DNA of 64,000 bases from Pseudomonas sp. LB-090624 (GTDB lineage Bacteria > Pseudomonadota > Gammaproteobacteria > Pseudomonadales > Pseudomonadaceae): positions 50,703-114,702 of the forward strand of contig NZ_QJRL01000015.1 of NCBI RefSeq assembly GCF_003205205.1, given 5' to 3'. Shown here piece after piece: positions 42,379 to 49,784 of this stretch. Under the pieces are notes generated by a model, which ran no database searches, was not told the origin of the DNA, and saw only the letters and a program-made list of their open reading frames with translations. The position numbers and the translations under genes were made by a program. Within the stretch, counting starts at the first letter, position 1, and each line of letters starts with the position of its first letter.

Positions 42379-43440
42379 ATGCAAGCTTCCAGCCTCGCCC
42401 TGCCCCTGACCCAGCCGCAAGCGGCCAATACCACCGTCAGCAAGCGCCTGCCCAGCCCGCACCTGCTCAAGCAGCAAATGCCGCTGCCCAGCGAACTCGC
42501 CCAGCAAGTCCAAGCCCACCGCCAAGCCATCCGCGACATCCTCGAAGGTCGCGATCAGCGTTTGCTGGTCATCGTCGGCCCGTGCTCGATCCACGACCCA
42601 CGCTCGGCCCTGGAATACGCCGACCGCCTGGCCGCCCTCAGCCGTGAAGTCGATGACAAACTGCTGCTGGTGATGCGCGCCTACGTCGAAAAACCGCGTA
42701 CCACGGTAGGCTGGAAAGGCCTGGCCTACGACCCGCATCTGGATGGCAGCGATGACATGCATTCAGGTATCGCCCTGTCTCGAGGGCTGATGCTGAGCAT
42801 GATCGAGCGCGGCCTGCCAATCGCCACCGAGCTGCTGCAACCGGTAGCTGCCGGTTACTTCGATGACCTGCTGGCCTGGGCCGCGATCGGCGCACGCACG
42901 ACCGAATCGCAAATCCACCGCGAAATGGTCAGCGGCCTGGAACTGCCGGTCGGCTTCAAGAACGGCACCGACGGCGGCATTGCCATCGCCAGCGACGCCA
43001 TACGCAGCGCCGCGCACCCGCACCGCCACTTCGGTATGGATGCGCAGGGCCACCCGGCAATCATCGAAACCCTGGGCAACCCAGACACCCACCTGGTGCT
43101 GCGCGGCGGCCACAAGGGCCCGAACTACGATGCCACCAGCATCGCCATGGCCCGCCAGGCGCTGGCCAAGGCCGGTTTGCAGGCCCGGATCATGGTCGAC
43201 TGCAGCCACGCCAACAGCAACAAGGACCCGGCACGCCAGCCTGCAGTGTTCACCGAGGTGCTGGAACAGCGACTGGCTGGCGACCGCTCCCTGGTAGGGG
43301 TAATGATCGAGGGGCACCTGTTCGACGGTTGCCAGGCGCTGGGCAAGGGCGCGTTGAAGTACGGCGTATCGATCACCGACGGCTGCCTGGGCTGGGCGAC
43401 GACCGAAACCCTGTTGCGCGAAGCGGCACAAAAACTGTAA
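42379..43440 (+). CDS. aroF: 3-deoxy-7-phosphoheptulonate (DAHP) synthase, class I (AroF/AroG type)
   Basis: 353 residues of the E. coli-type class I family. Conserved motifs: IVGPCSIHDPRSALEYADRL, MRAYVEKPRTTVGWKGL, FKNGTDGG, LRGGHKGPNYD and MVDCSHANSNKDP, including the metal Cys of the GPCS motif. It condenses PEP and erythrose-4-phosphate, the entry to aromatic amino acid synthesis. ATG 42379 has AGGGA 8 bases upstream. Feedback specificity (Tyr versus Phe) is not settled by motifs; the leader peptides suggest transcriptional sensing of aromatic aminoacyl-tRNAs. Confidence 0.93.
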   Translation: MQASSLALPLTQPQAANTTVSKRLPSPHLLKQQMPLPSELAQQVQAHRQAIRDILEGRDQRLLVIVGPCSIHDPRSALEYADRLAALSREVDDKLLLVMRAYVEKPRTTVGWKGLAYDPHLDGSDDMHSGIALSRGLMLSMIERGLPIATELLQPVAAGYFDDLLAWAAIGARTTESQIHREMVSGLELPVGFKNGTDGGIAIASDAIRSAAHPHRHFGMDAQGHPAIIETLGNPDTHLVLRGGHKGPNYDATSIAMARQALAKAGLQARIMVDCSHANSNKDPARQPAVFTEVLEQRLAGDRSLVGVMIEGHLFDGCQALGKGALKYGVSITDGCLGWATTETLLREAAQKL

Positions 43441-43519
43441 GCCGATGGTTGCAAGCCTGGCGAGACAGACCCCGGACAAGTGCGCTAGGCTTGCGTTTTT
43501 ACCCCAAGGAGCAGTACCC

Positions 43520-43801
43520 ATGGCCCGTGCAACCGCCCGCCACATCCTCGTTGCCAGCGAAGACAAGTGCAACGAACTGAAAGCCCAGATCGAAGCAGGC
43601 GCCGACTTCGGCGAAGTCGCCAAAGCCAACTCCACCTGCCCATCCAGCCGCCAGGGCGGTGACCTGGGCTCGTTCGGCCCCGGCCAGATGGTCAAGGAGT
43701 TCGACACCGTGGTGTTCAGCGCCCCGGTCAACACCGTGCAGGGCCCGGTGAAGACCCAGTTCGGCTACCACCTGCTGGAAGTGACCAGCCGCCAGGACTA
43801 A
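43520..43801 (+). CDS. Single-domain parvulin peptidyl-prolyl isomerase (PpiC-type)
   Basis: 93 residues, one parvulin domain: ARHILVASEDKCNELKAQIE, STCPSSRQGGDLGSFGPGQM and VKTQFGYHLLEV, including the active-site His and the FGYH motif. No signal peptide, so cytoplasmic like E. coli PpiC. AAGGAG is about 7 bases upstream of ATG 43520. A paralogue lies at 49382-49657. Confidence 0.92.
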   Translation: MARATARHILVASEDKCNELKAQIEAGADFGEVAKANSTCPSSRQGGDLGSFGPGQMVKEFDTVVFSAPVNTVQGPVKTQFGYHLLEVTSRQD

Positions 43802-43821
43802 GCCCTCGCAGCCGATGAAAT

Positions 43822-43914
43822 CCCCTGTGGGAGCGGGCATGGCCGCGATCAGGCCAGACCAGACGACTTCTTTGTCTGAGTTGACGCATTCGCGGGCAAG
43901 CCCGCTCTCACGGG
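43822..43914. repeat. Pair of REP elements at the 5' end of the yejA-like gene
   Basis: CCCCTGTGGGAGCGGGC at 43822 and the inverted GCGGGCAAGCCCGCTCTCACGG ending at 43914 match the REP pair at 10810-10887 with a longer spacer (about 50 bases). It fills the gap after ppiC and touches or overlaps the 5' coding end of the next gene. Confidence 0.75.
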
Positions 43915-45740
43915 TATTGTGCTGCTTTTCCCTGCTTTGCTTTGCCTTCTACACCCACGCTGCCCCCAGCCACGCCCTCACCGTCTACGGCGAAGCTCCC
44001 CGCTATTCCGCCAGTTTCCAGCATTTCGACTACGTCAACCCTGACGCCCCCAAAGGCGGCATCCTGCGCCGCTCGGCCATCGAGATCGGGCAGTTCGACC
44101 ATGTCCTGCCGTACATCGATAAAGGCATCGGCGTCAGCGAGGTGGATGGCTTGCTATACGCGCCGCTGGCGGTGCGTTCATTCGACGAGCCTTACACCGT
44201 CTACGGCCTGATCGCCCGCCGCATGGAGCGCGGCCCTGAAGATGCGTGGCTGCGTTTCGACATCGACCCGCGCGCCACGTTCGCCGACGGCAAGCCCGTG
44301 CGCGCGCAGGACGTGCGCTTTACCTATGAACTGCTGATGAGCAAGGGCAGCCTCAAGTTTCGCACCCAGTTCGCCGACGTCACCGGGGTGACCGTAGAAA
44401 GCCCGCACAGCGTGCGTTTCGACTTCAGGCCCGAGCACGGTCGCACGCTGGCACTGGACCTTGCCAGCCTGCCGGTGCTGCCCGAGCACGACTGGCAGCA
44501 GCGCGACTTCGCCAACGGTGGCGGGTTTGACAAGCCGGTCGGCAGTGGGCCTTACCGCATCGGTCGGATCGACAACGGCCGCAGCATCACCTTTGAGCGC
44601 GACCCCACCTGGTGGGCGCGTGATCTACCGGCCAGCCGCGGTCGTTACAATTTCGCCAAGCTGCGCATCGAGTATTTCGGCGACACCGAAGTGGCCCGTC
44701 AGGTGCTCAAGGGCGGTGGTTACGACTACAACCGCGAGTTCTCCGCCACCGCCTACACCCTGGGCTACAACGGCGCACAACTGGACGACGGCCGCTTGCA
44801 ACGCGCCCACCTGGGCCCGGCCAAGCCACAGGTGGCCCAGGGCTTTGTGTTCAACCTCGACCAGCCGCAGTTCAAGGACCGCCGCGTGCGTCAGGCGCTG
44901 GGCATGCTCTGGGACTATGAGTGGAGCAACCGGCAGATGATGCGCAACCTGTACATTCGCCAGCAAAGCGTGTTCTCCAATACGCCGCTGGCCGCTCGCA
45001 AGCTGCCGGATGAGGGCGAACTGAAGCTGCTCGAACCGCTGCGTGGCAAAGTGCCCGAGGAAGTCTTCAACCGTGTGTTCACGGCCCCGGTCACCGATGG
45101 CTCGGGGATCATCCGTAAGCAGCAGTTGCAGGCCCTGGCCCTGCTCGAACAAGCTGGCTGGCACCCCGATGGCGACCGCCTGGTCAACAGTGAAGGCGCG
45201 CCGCTGGCGTTCACCTTCCTCAATGGCCAGGCCGGCATGGAGCGCCTGCTGCTGCCGTGGAAGCGCAACCTGGCACAGATCGGCGTGACCCTGAATATCC
45301 GCAATGTCGACTCGGCGCAGTACGTCAACCGGCTGATGGCCCGCGATTACGACATGATCGTCACCGGCTACCCGGTCACCCTGTCGCCGGGTGCCGAGCT
45401 GTACAACTACTTTGGCTCGGCAGCCGCCCGCGACCCCGGCTCGAACAACCTGATGGTGCTGCAGGACCCGGCCGTGGACCGCCTGATCGACGGCCTGGTC
45501 CGTGCCAGTACCGAGGCCGACATGCTGGACCATGCCCATGCGCTGGACCGGGTCCTGCAATGGAACTACTACTGGATCCCCAACTACTACCCGCCGGGCA
45601 GTTCCACCGTCTGGTGGAACCGCTTCGGCCTGCCCAAGGTCCAACCCGCCTATGACGAAGGCCTGGACACCTGGTGGGAGGTCAGCCCTGCGGCGCTGAC
45701 CAATGAGCAAATGGCCGAACGCCGGAAATCAGCCCCATGA
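43839..45740 (+). CDS. yejA: Extracellular solute-binding protein of a peptide/microcin-C-type ABC importer (YejA-like)
   Basis: About 600-633 residues, SBP family 5. The YejA-type start of the mature part is FQHFDYVNPDAPKGG; later features include PVGSGPYRI and VFNLDQPQFKDRRVRQALGM. A signal peptide core (VLCCFSLLCFAFYTHA) is clear, but the start is not. ATG 43839 has a GGGAG 5 bases upstream supplied by the REP element, ATG 43815 has none, and TTG 43917 would give a compact signal peptide. ATGA overlap with yejB shows an operon. It captures oligopeptides or peptide-like compounds in the periplasm. Confidence 0.85.
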   Translation: MAAIRPDQTTSLSELTHSRASPLSRVLCCFSLLCFAFYTHAAPSHALTVYGEAPRYSASFQHFDYVNPDAPKGGILRRSAIEIGQFDHVLPYIDKGIGVSEVDGLLYAPLAVRSFDEPYTVYGLIARRMERGPEDAWLRFDIDPRATFADGKPVRAQDVRFTYELLMSKGSLKFRTQFADVTGVTVESPHSVRFDFRPEHGRTLALDLASLPVLPEHDWQQRDFANGGGFDKPVGSGPYRIGRIDNGRSITFERDPTWWARDLPASRGRYNFAKLRIEYFGDTEVARQVLKGGGYDYNREFSATAYTLGYNGAQLDDGRLQRAHLGPAKPQVAQGFVFNLDQPQFKDRRVRQALGMLWDYEWSNRQMMRNLYIRQQSVFSNTPLAARKLPDEGELKLLEPLRGKVPEEVFNRVFTAPVTDGSGIIRKQQLQALALLEQAGWHPDGDRLVNSEGAPLAFTFLNGQAGMERLLLPWKRNLAQIGVTLNIRNVDSAQYVNRLMARDYDMIVTGYPVTLSPGAELYNYFGSAAARDPGSNNLMVLQDPAVDRLIDGLVRASTEADMLDHAHALDRVLQWNYYWIPNYYPPGSSTVWWNRFGLPKVQPAYDEGLDTWWEVSPAALTNEQMAERRKSAP

Positions 45741-46795
45741 CCAGCTACCTGCTGCGCCGCCTGCTGTTGATCATCCCGACCTTGCTGGCGATCCTGCTGG
45801 TCAATTTTGCCATTGTCCAGGCTGCGCCGGGCGGCCCGGTCGAACAAGCCGTGGCGCGCCTGCAAGGCATCGGCGGGGGCGCGCCGGGGGTACGGGCCGA
45901 GGTAGTCCATGGCGAATCGCGTGCCACCCGTGGGCTGGACCCGAAACTGATCGAAGAGATCAAGCGCCAGTACGGTTTTGACAAATCCGCCCCTGAACGC
46001 CTGTGGCTGATGCTCGGCCAGTACGCCCGGCTGGACTTCGGCAACAGCTTCTTCCGCGGCGCCAAGGTCACCGACCTGATCCTCGACAAGTTGCCGGTGA
46101 CCCTGTCACTGGGTTTCTGGGCCACGCTGATCACGTACCTGGTGTCGATCCCGCTCGGCATCCGCAAGGCCGTGCGCCATGGCAGCCGCTTCGATGCCTG
46201 GAGCAGTGCATTGATCGTGATCGGCTACGCCTTGCCCTCGTTCCTGTTCGCCCTGCTGTTGATCGTGCTGTTCGCCGGCGGCACTTCGCTGAACTGGTTC
46301 CCGGTACGCGGCCTGATCTCGGACAATTTCGACGAGCTAAGCCTGCTGGGCAAGGTCGCCGACTATTTCTGGCACCTGGTCCTGCCGGTCGGGGCATTGG
46401 TGATCGGCGGCTTCGCCACCCTCACCCTGCTGACCAAGAATGCCTTCCTCGACGAAATTTCCCGCCAGTACGTGGTCACCGCCCGGGCGAAGGGGCTCAG
46501 CGAGCGCCGGGTGTTGTATGGCCACGTCCTGCGCAACGCCATGCTGCTGGTGGTGGCCGGGCTGCCGCAGGCACTGATCACGGTGTTTTTCGCCGGTTCG
46601 TTGCTGATCGAGGTGATCTTCTCGCTGGATGGGCTGGGCCGGATGAGCTACGACGCCGCCGTATCGCGGGATTACCCGGTGGTGTTCGGCACCTTGTTCA
46701 TCTTCACCCTGGCAGGTTTGCTGATCCGCCTGATCGGTGACCTGTCGTACACCCTGCTGGACCCGCGCATCGACTTCGACACGAGGGCGCACTGA
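45737..46795 (+). CDS. yejB: ABC importer permease YejB-like
   Basis: 352 residues. It has the N-terminal LLIIPTLLAILLVNFAIVQAAPGGPVEQ of dipeptide-type permeases plus the YejB-specific insertion (about residues 35-75), and the EAA-type loop ISRQYVVTARAKGLSERRVL. Six membrane helices. ATGA overlap with yejA and TGATG with yejE. Confidence 0.92.
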   Translation: MTSYLLRRLLLIIPTLLAILLVNFAIVQAAPGGPVEQAVARLQGIGGGAPGVRAEVVHGESRATRGLDPKLIEEIKRQYGFDKSAPERLWLMLGQYARLDFGNSFFRGAKVTDLILDKLPVTLSLGFWATLITYLVSIPLGIRKAVRHGSRFDAWSSALIVIGYALPSFLFALLLIVLFAGGTSLNWFPVRGLISDNFDELSLLGKVADYFWHLVLPVGALVIGGFATLTLLTKNAFLDEISRQYVVTARAKGLSERRVLYGHVLRNAMLLVVAGLPQALITVFFAGSLLIEVIFSLDGLGRMSYDAAVSRDYPVVFGTLFIFTLAGLLIRLIGDLSYTLLDPRIDFDTRAH

Positions 46796-47811
46796 TGCTT
46801 TCGCCTGTCTCGCGCCGCCGCCTGCAACGGTTCCGTCGCAACCGCCTTGGCTGGGTGTCGCTGTGGCTGTTTGCCGGGTTGCTGGTGCTGAGCATGGGCG
46901 CCGAGCTGGTGGCCAGCGACAAGCCGCTGTTGCTGAGCTACAACGGAGCACTGTATGTGCCTGCGCTCAAGCGTTATACCGAACAGCAGTTTGGCGGCCA
47001 GCTGCCCTTCCAGCCAGACTACCGCAGCACCTATGTCCGCCAGCTGATCGAGGGCCAGGGCGGCTGGATGCTGTTCGCCCCCATCCCGTTCAGCGCCGAC
47101 ACCCCCAACTACGACCTGCAAGTGCCCACGCCCAGCCCGCCCAGCGCCAGCAACTGGCTGGGCACCGACGACCAGGGCCGCGATGTGCTGGCGCGGGTGC
47201 TGTATGGCACGCGGGTGTCATTGCTGTTCGCCTTCGCCTTGACCGTGGTCAGCGTGCTCATCGGCGTAACGGCGGGTGCCCTGCAGGGCTACCACGGCGG
47301 CTGGGTCGATCTGCTCGGTCAACGCTTGCTGGAGGTGTGGTCGGGGTTGCCGGTGCTGTACCTGCTGATCATCCTCAGCGGCTTCGTCGAGCCGGATTTC
47401 TGGTGGCTGTTGGGGATCATGGCGCTGTTCTCGTGGCTGAGCCTGGTCGATGTGGTGCGTGCCGAGTTCCTTCGTGGGCGCAACCTGGAGTATGTGAAAG
47501 CGGCCAGGGCGCTAGGCTTGCCGGACAGCCAGGTGATGCTGCGGCACATCTTGCCCAATGCCCTGAATGCCACGCTGACGTATGTGCCGTTCATGCTCAC
47601 GGGTGCGATTACCACGCTTACCGCGCTGGACTTTCTTGGTTTCGGGATGCCGGCCGGCAGCGCCTCGCTGGGTGAACTGGTGACCCAGGGCAAGCAGCAC
47701 CTGGAAGCGCCCTGGCTGGGTTTTACCGCGTTTTTTGCACTGGCGCTGATCCTGTCACTGCTGGTGTTCATCGGGGATGCCCTGCGTGAAGCGTTTGACC
47801 CTCGAGGATGA
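46795..47811 (+). CDS. yejE: ABC importer permease YejE-like
   Basis: 338 residues. The N terminus (RRRLQRFRRNRLGWVSLWLF) and the long periplasmic insertion with YNGALYVPALKRYTEQQFGG are typical of YejE, followed by the EAA loop LEYVKAARALGLPDSQVM. Pairs with YejB in the inner membrane. The ATPase (YejF) gene expected next is absent; the following gene is 3-hydroxybutyrate dehydrogenase. Confidence 0.92.
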   Translation: MLSPVSRRRLQRFRRNRLGWVSLWLFAGLLVLSMGAELVASDKPLLLSYNGALYVPALKRYTEQQFGGQLPFQPDYRSTYVRQLIEGQGGWMLFAPIPFSADTPNYDLQVPTPSPPSASNWLGTDDQGRDVLARVLYGTRVSLLFAFALTVVSVLIGVTAGALQGYHGGWVDLLGQRLLEVWSGLPVLYLLIILSGFVEPDFWWLLGIMALFSWLSLVDVVRAEFLRGRNLEYVKAARALGLPDSQVMLRHILPNALNATLTYVPFMLTGAITTLTALDFLGFGMPAGSASLGELVTQGKQHLEAPWLGFTAFFALALILSLLVFIGDALREAFDPRG

Positions 47812-47920
47812 GGATGCAGGCGCTGCACCGTGCATTTTGGTTTTACCCTGATCAAGACCCTGGCAGTGTGCGTGGTCATCGCCACGTTCTACGCCACAGG
47901 CATTGTCCAAGGAGCATTGC

Positions 47921-48691
47921 ATGACCCTCAACGGCAAGACTGCACTCGTCACCGGTTCCACCAGCGGTATCGGCCTGGGTATCGCCCTGGTCCTGGCCCG
48001 GGCTGGCGCCAACATCGTACTCAATGGCTTTGGCGACCCGGCAGCGGCGCTGGCCGACATCGCCCGGCACGGGGTGAAGGTGATCCACCACCCGGCAGAC
48101 CTGTCGGATGTAGCCCAGATCGAGGCACTGTTCGCCCTGGCCGAGCGTGAGTTCGGTGGTGTCGACATCCTGGTCAACAACGCGGGTATCCAGCATGTGG
48201 CGGCAGTCGAGCAATTCCCGGTGGAAAGCTGGGACAAGATCATTGCCCTCAACCTGTCTGCCGTTTTCCATGGCACGCGCCTGGCGCTGCCGGGCATGCG
48301 CACGCGCAACTGGGGTCGCATCATCAACATCGCCTCGGTGCATGGCCTGGTCGGCTCGACCGGCAAAGCGGCTTATGTGGCGGCCAAACATGGCGTGGTC
48401 GGCCTGACCAAAGTGGTCGGCCTGGAAACCGCCGCCAGCCCGGTCACCTGCAACGCCATTTGCCCGGGCTGGGTGCTCACCCCGCTGGTACAGAAGCAAA
48501 TTGACGATCGTGCTGCCAACGGTAGCGACCCCCTGCAAGCTCAGCATGAGCTGCTGGCAGAGAAGCAACCGTCGCTGGCCTTCGTCACCCCTGAACATTT
48601 GGGTGAGCTGGTATTATTCCTGTGTAGCGAAGCCGGTAGCCAGGTTCGCGGCGCTGCCTGGAACGTTGATGGTGGCTGGTTGGCCCAGTGA
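47921..48691 (+). CDS. hbdH: 3-hydroxybutyrate dehydrogenase (SDR)
   Basis: 256 residues. NAD motif TALVTGSTSGIGLGIALVLA, ILVNNAGIQHV, SVHGLVGSTGKAAYVAAKHG with catalytic Ser and Tyr/Lys, and the VLTPLVQKQIDDRA segment characteristic of D-3-hydroxybutyrate dehydrogenase. It converts 3-hydroxybutyrate to acetoacetate, which the scoAB enzyme near 11-12 kb would activate. AAGGAG precedes ATG 47921 by 7 bases. Confidence 0.9.
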   Translation: MTLNGKTALVTGSTSGIGLGIALVLARAGANIVLNGFGDPAAALADIARHGVKVIHHPADLSDVAQIEALFALAEREFGGVDILVNNAGIQHVAAVEQFPVESWDKIIALNLSAVFHGTRLALPGMRTRNWGRIINIASVHGLVGSTGKAAYVAAKHGVVGLTKVVGLETAASPVTCNAICPGWVLTPLVQKQIDDRAANGSDPLQAQHELLAEKQPSLAFVTPEHLGELVLFLCSEAGSQVRGAAWNVDGGWLAQ

Positions 48692-48746
48692 CGGACGGCC
48701 TGGGCCTGGTGGTGGTTTCGCATTCGTTTATCTGCAAGGAGGCCTT

Positions 48747-49226
48747 ATGCGCCCTACCCCAATCACCGCGATCCTGGCCCTCACCCTGGCGGCGGCTGCA
48801 CCCGCTTCAGCCGCCAGCCTGAAGGACGTCGCGCCTTACCCCGAGGCGGAAAAAGGCTTCACGCGCCAGGTCATCCACCTGCCGGCCCAGGCTGACGAAT
48901 CGGCCTACCAACTGGAAATCCTCGCTGGCAAGACCCTGCAGGTGGACTGCAATCGCCAGCGCCTGGGCGGCAGCCTCGAGGAACGTACACTGGAAGGCTG
49001 GGGCTACAACTACTACCGCCTGGACAAGGTCAGCGGCCCGGTCAGCACCCTGATGGCCTGCCCGGACAGCAAGAAGTCCAAGGCCTTCGTCCCGGTGGTT
49101 GGCGAAGGCTTCATGCTGCGTTACAACAGCAAGCTGCCCGTGGTGGTGTATGTGCCCAAGGACATCGAGGTGCGCTATCGCGTGTGGTCGGCGTCGCAGG
49201 ACGTGCAACAGGCTAACGTAGAGTAA
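48747..49226 (+). CDS. eco: Ecotin, periplasmic serine protease inhibitor
   Basis: 159 residues. A signal peptide ends near PASAAS; the mature part matches E. coli ecotin closely in reading: VAPYPEAEKGFTRQVIHLP, LQVDCNRQRLGGSLEERTLE and MLRYNSKLPVVVYVPKDIEV. The reactive loop is VSTLMACPD, where E. coli has VSTMMACPD, so P1 appears to be Leu instead of Met; the loop-fixing disulfide cysteines (VDC, MAC) are kept. AAGGAGG 5 bases upstream of ATG 48747. It protects against host or predator proteases. Confidence 0.95.
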   Translation: MRPTPITAILALTLAAAAPASAASLKDVAPYPEAEKGFTRQVIHLPAQADESAYQLEILAGKTLQVDCNRQRLGGSLEERTLEGWGYNYYRLDKVSGPVSTLMACPDSKKSKAFVPVVGEGFMLRYNSKLPVVVYVPKDIEVRYRVWSASQDVQQANVE

Positions 49227-49381
49227 CGCGCAGCCCCCCCGTGACCGGCGGGGGTCTACGCGACACGCCCGCCCCGCAGGAGATTGCAGGTTGTACGCCT
49301 GCGCTTTGGCGGTGGGATGCCGCTGGGCGCGGGATTAGGCATAATGCCCCCTTTTCTGCCCCAAGAAGCACAGGTACCCCA

Positions 49382-49657
49382 ATGAAAGCCCAAGCCCGCC
49401 ACATCCTGGTAAAGACCGCTGACGAAGCCGAAAAGCTCAAGCAGCGCATCGCCAACGGCGAGGCTTTCGACGTGCTGGCGAAAAAGTTCTCCACCTGCCC
49501 CTCGGGCAAGCGTGGTGGTGACCTGGGTGAAGTCCGCCCCGGGCAGATGGTCGGAGCCATCGACCAGGTCATTTTCAAGAAGCCGCTGCGCGTGGTACAC
49601 GGGCCGATCAAAAGCAAGTTCGGCTACCACCTGGTGCAAACCTTTTACCGCGACTAA
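49382..49657 (+). CDS. ppiC: Single-domain parvulin peptidyl-prolyl isomerase (second copy)
   Basis: 91 residues with ARHILVKTADEAEKLKQRI, FSTCPSGKRGGDLGEVRPGQ and IKSKFGYHLVQTFYRD, a close match to E. coli PpiC in size and motifs. Cytoplasmic. Clearly paralogous to 43520-43801, with the yej, hbdH and eco genes between them. Confidence 0.93.
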   Translation: MKAQARHILVKTADEAEKLKQRIANGEAFDVLAKKFSTCPSGKRGGDLGEVRPGQMVGAIDQVIFKKPLRVVHGPIKSKFGYHLVQTFYRD

Positions 49658-49784
49658 CGCACTGGCCCTGTGCCACCTGACATTTTTGCCAGTTGTGGCC
49701 TTGACGCACACCTCTATACAACCCCGGTAACCCTGCGTGCGCTGTATGACGCGCGGGATTCTCTGGAGAATGGAGGCTTTCCCG

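Noticed and set aside
49227..49262. C-run/G-run hairpin after ecotin
   Set aside because: Only a 5-bp CCCCC/GGGGG stem with imperfect extension and no T-run; not convincing as a terminator.
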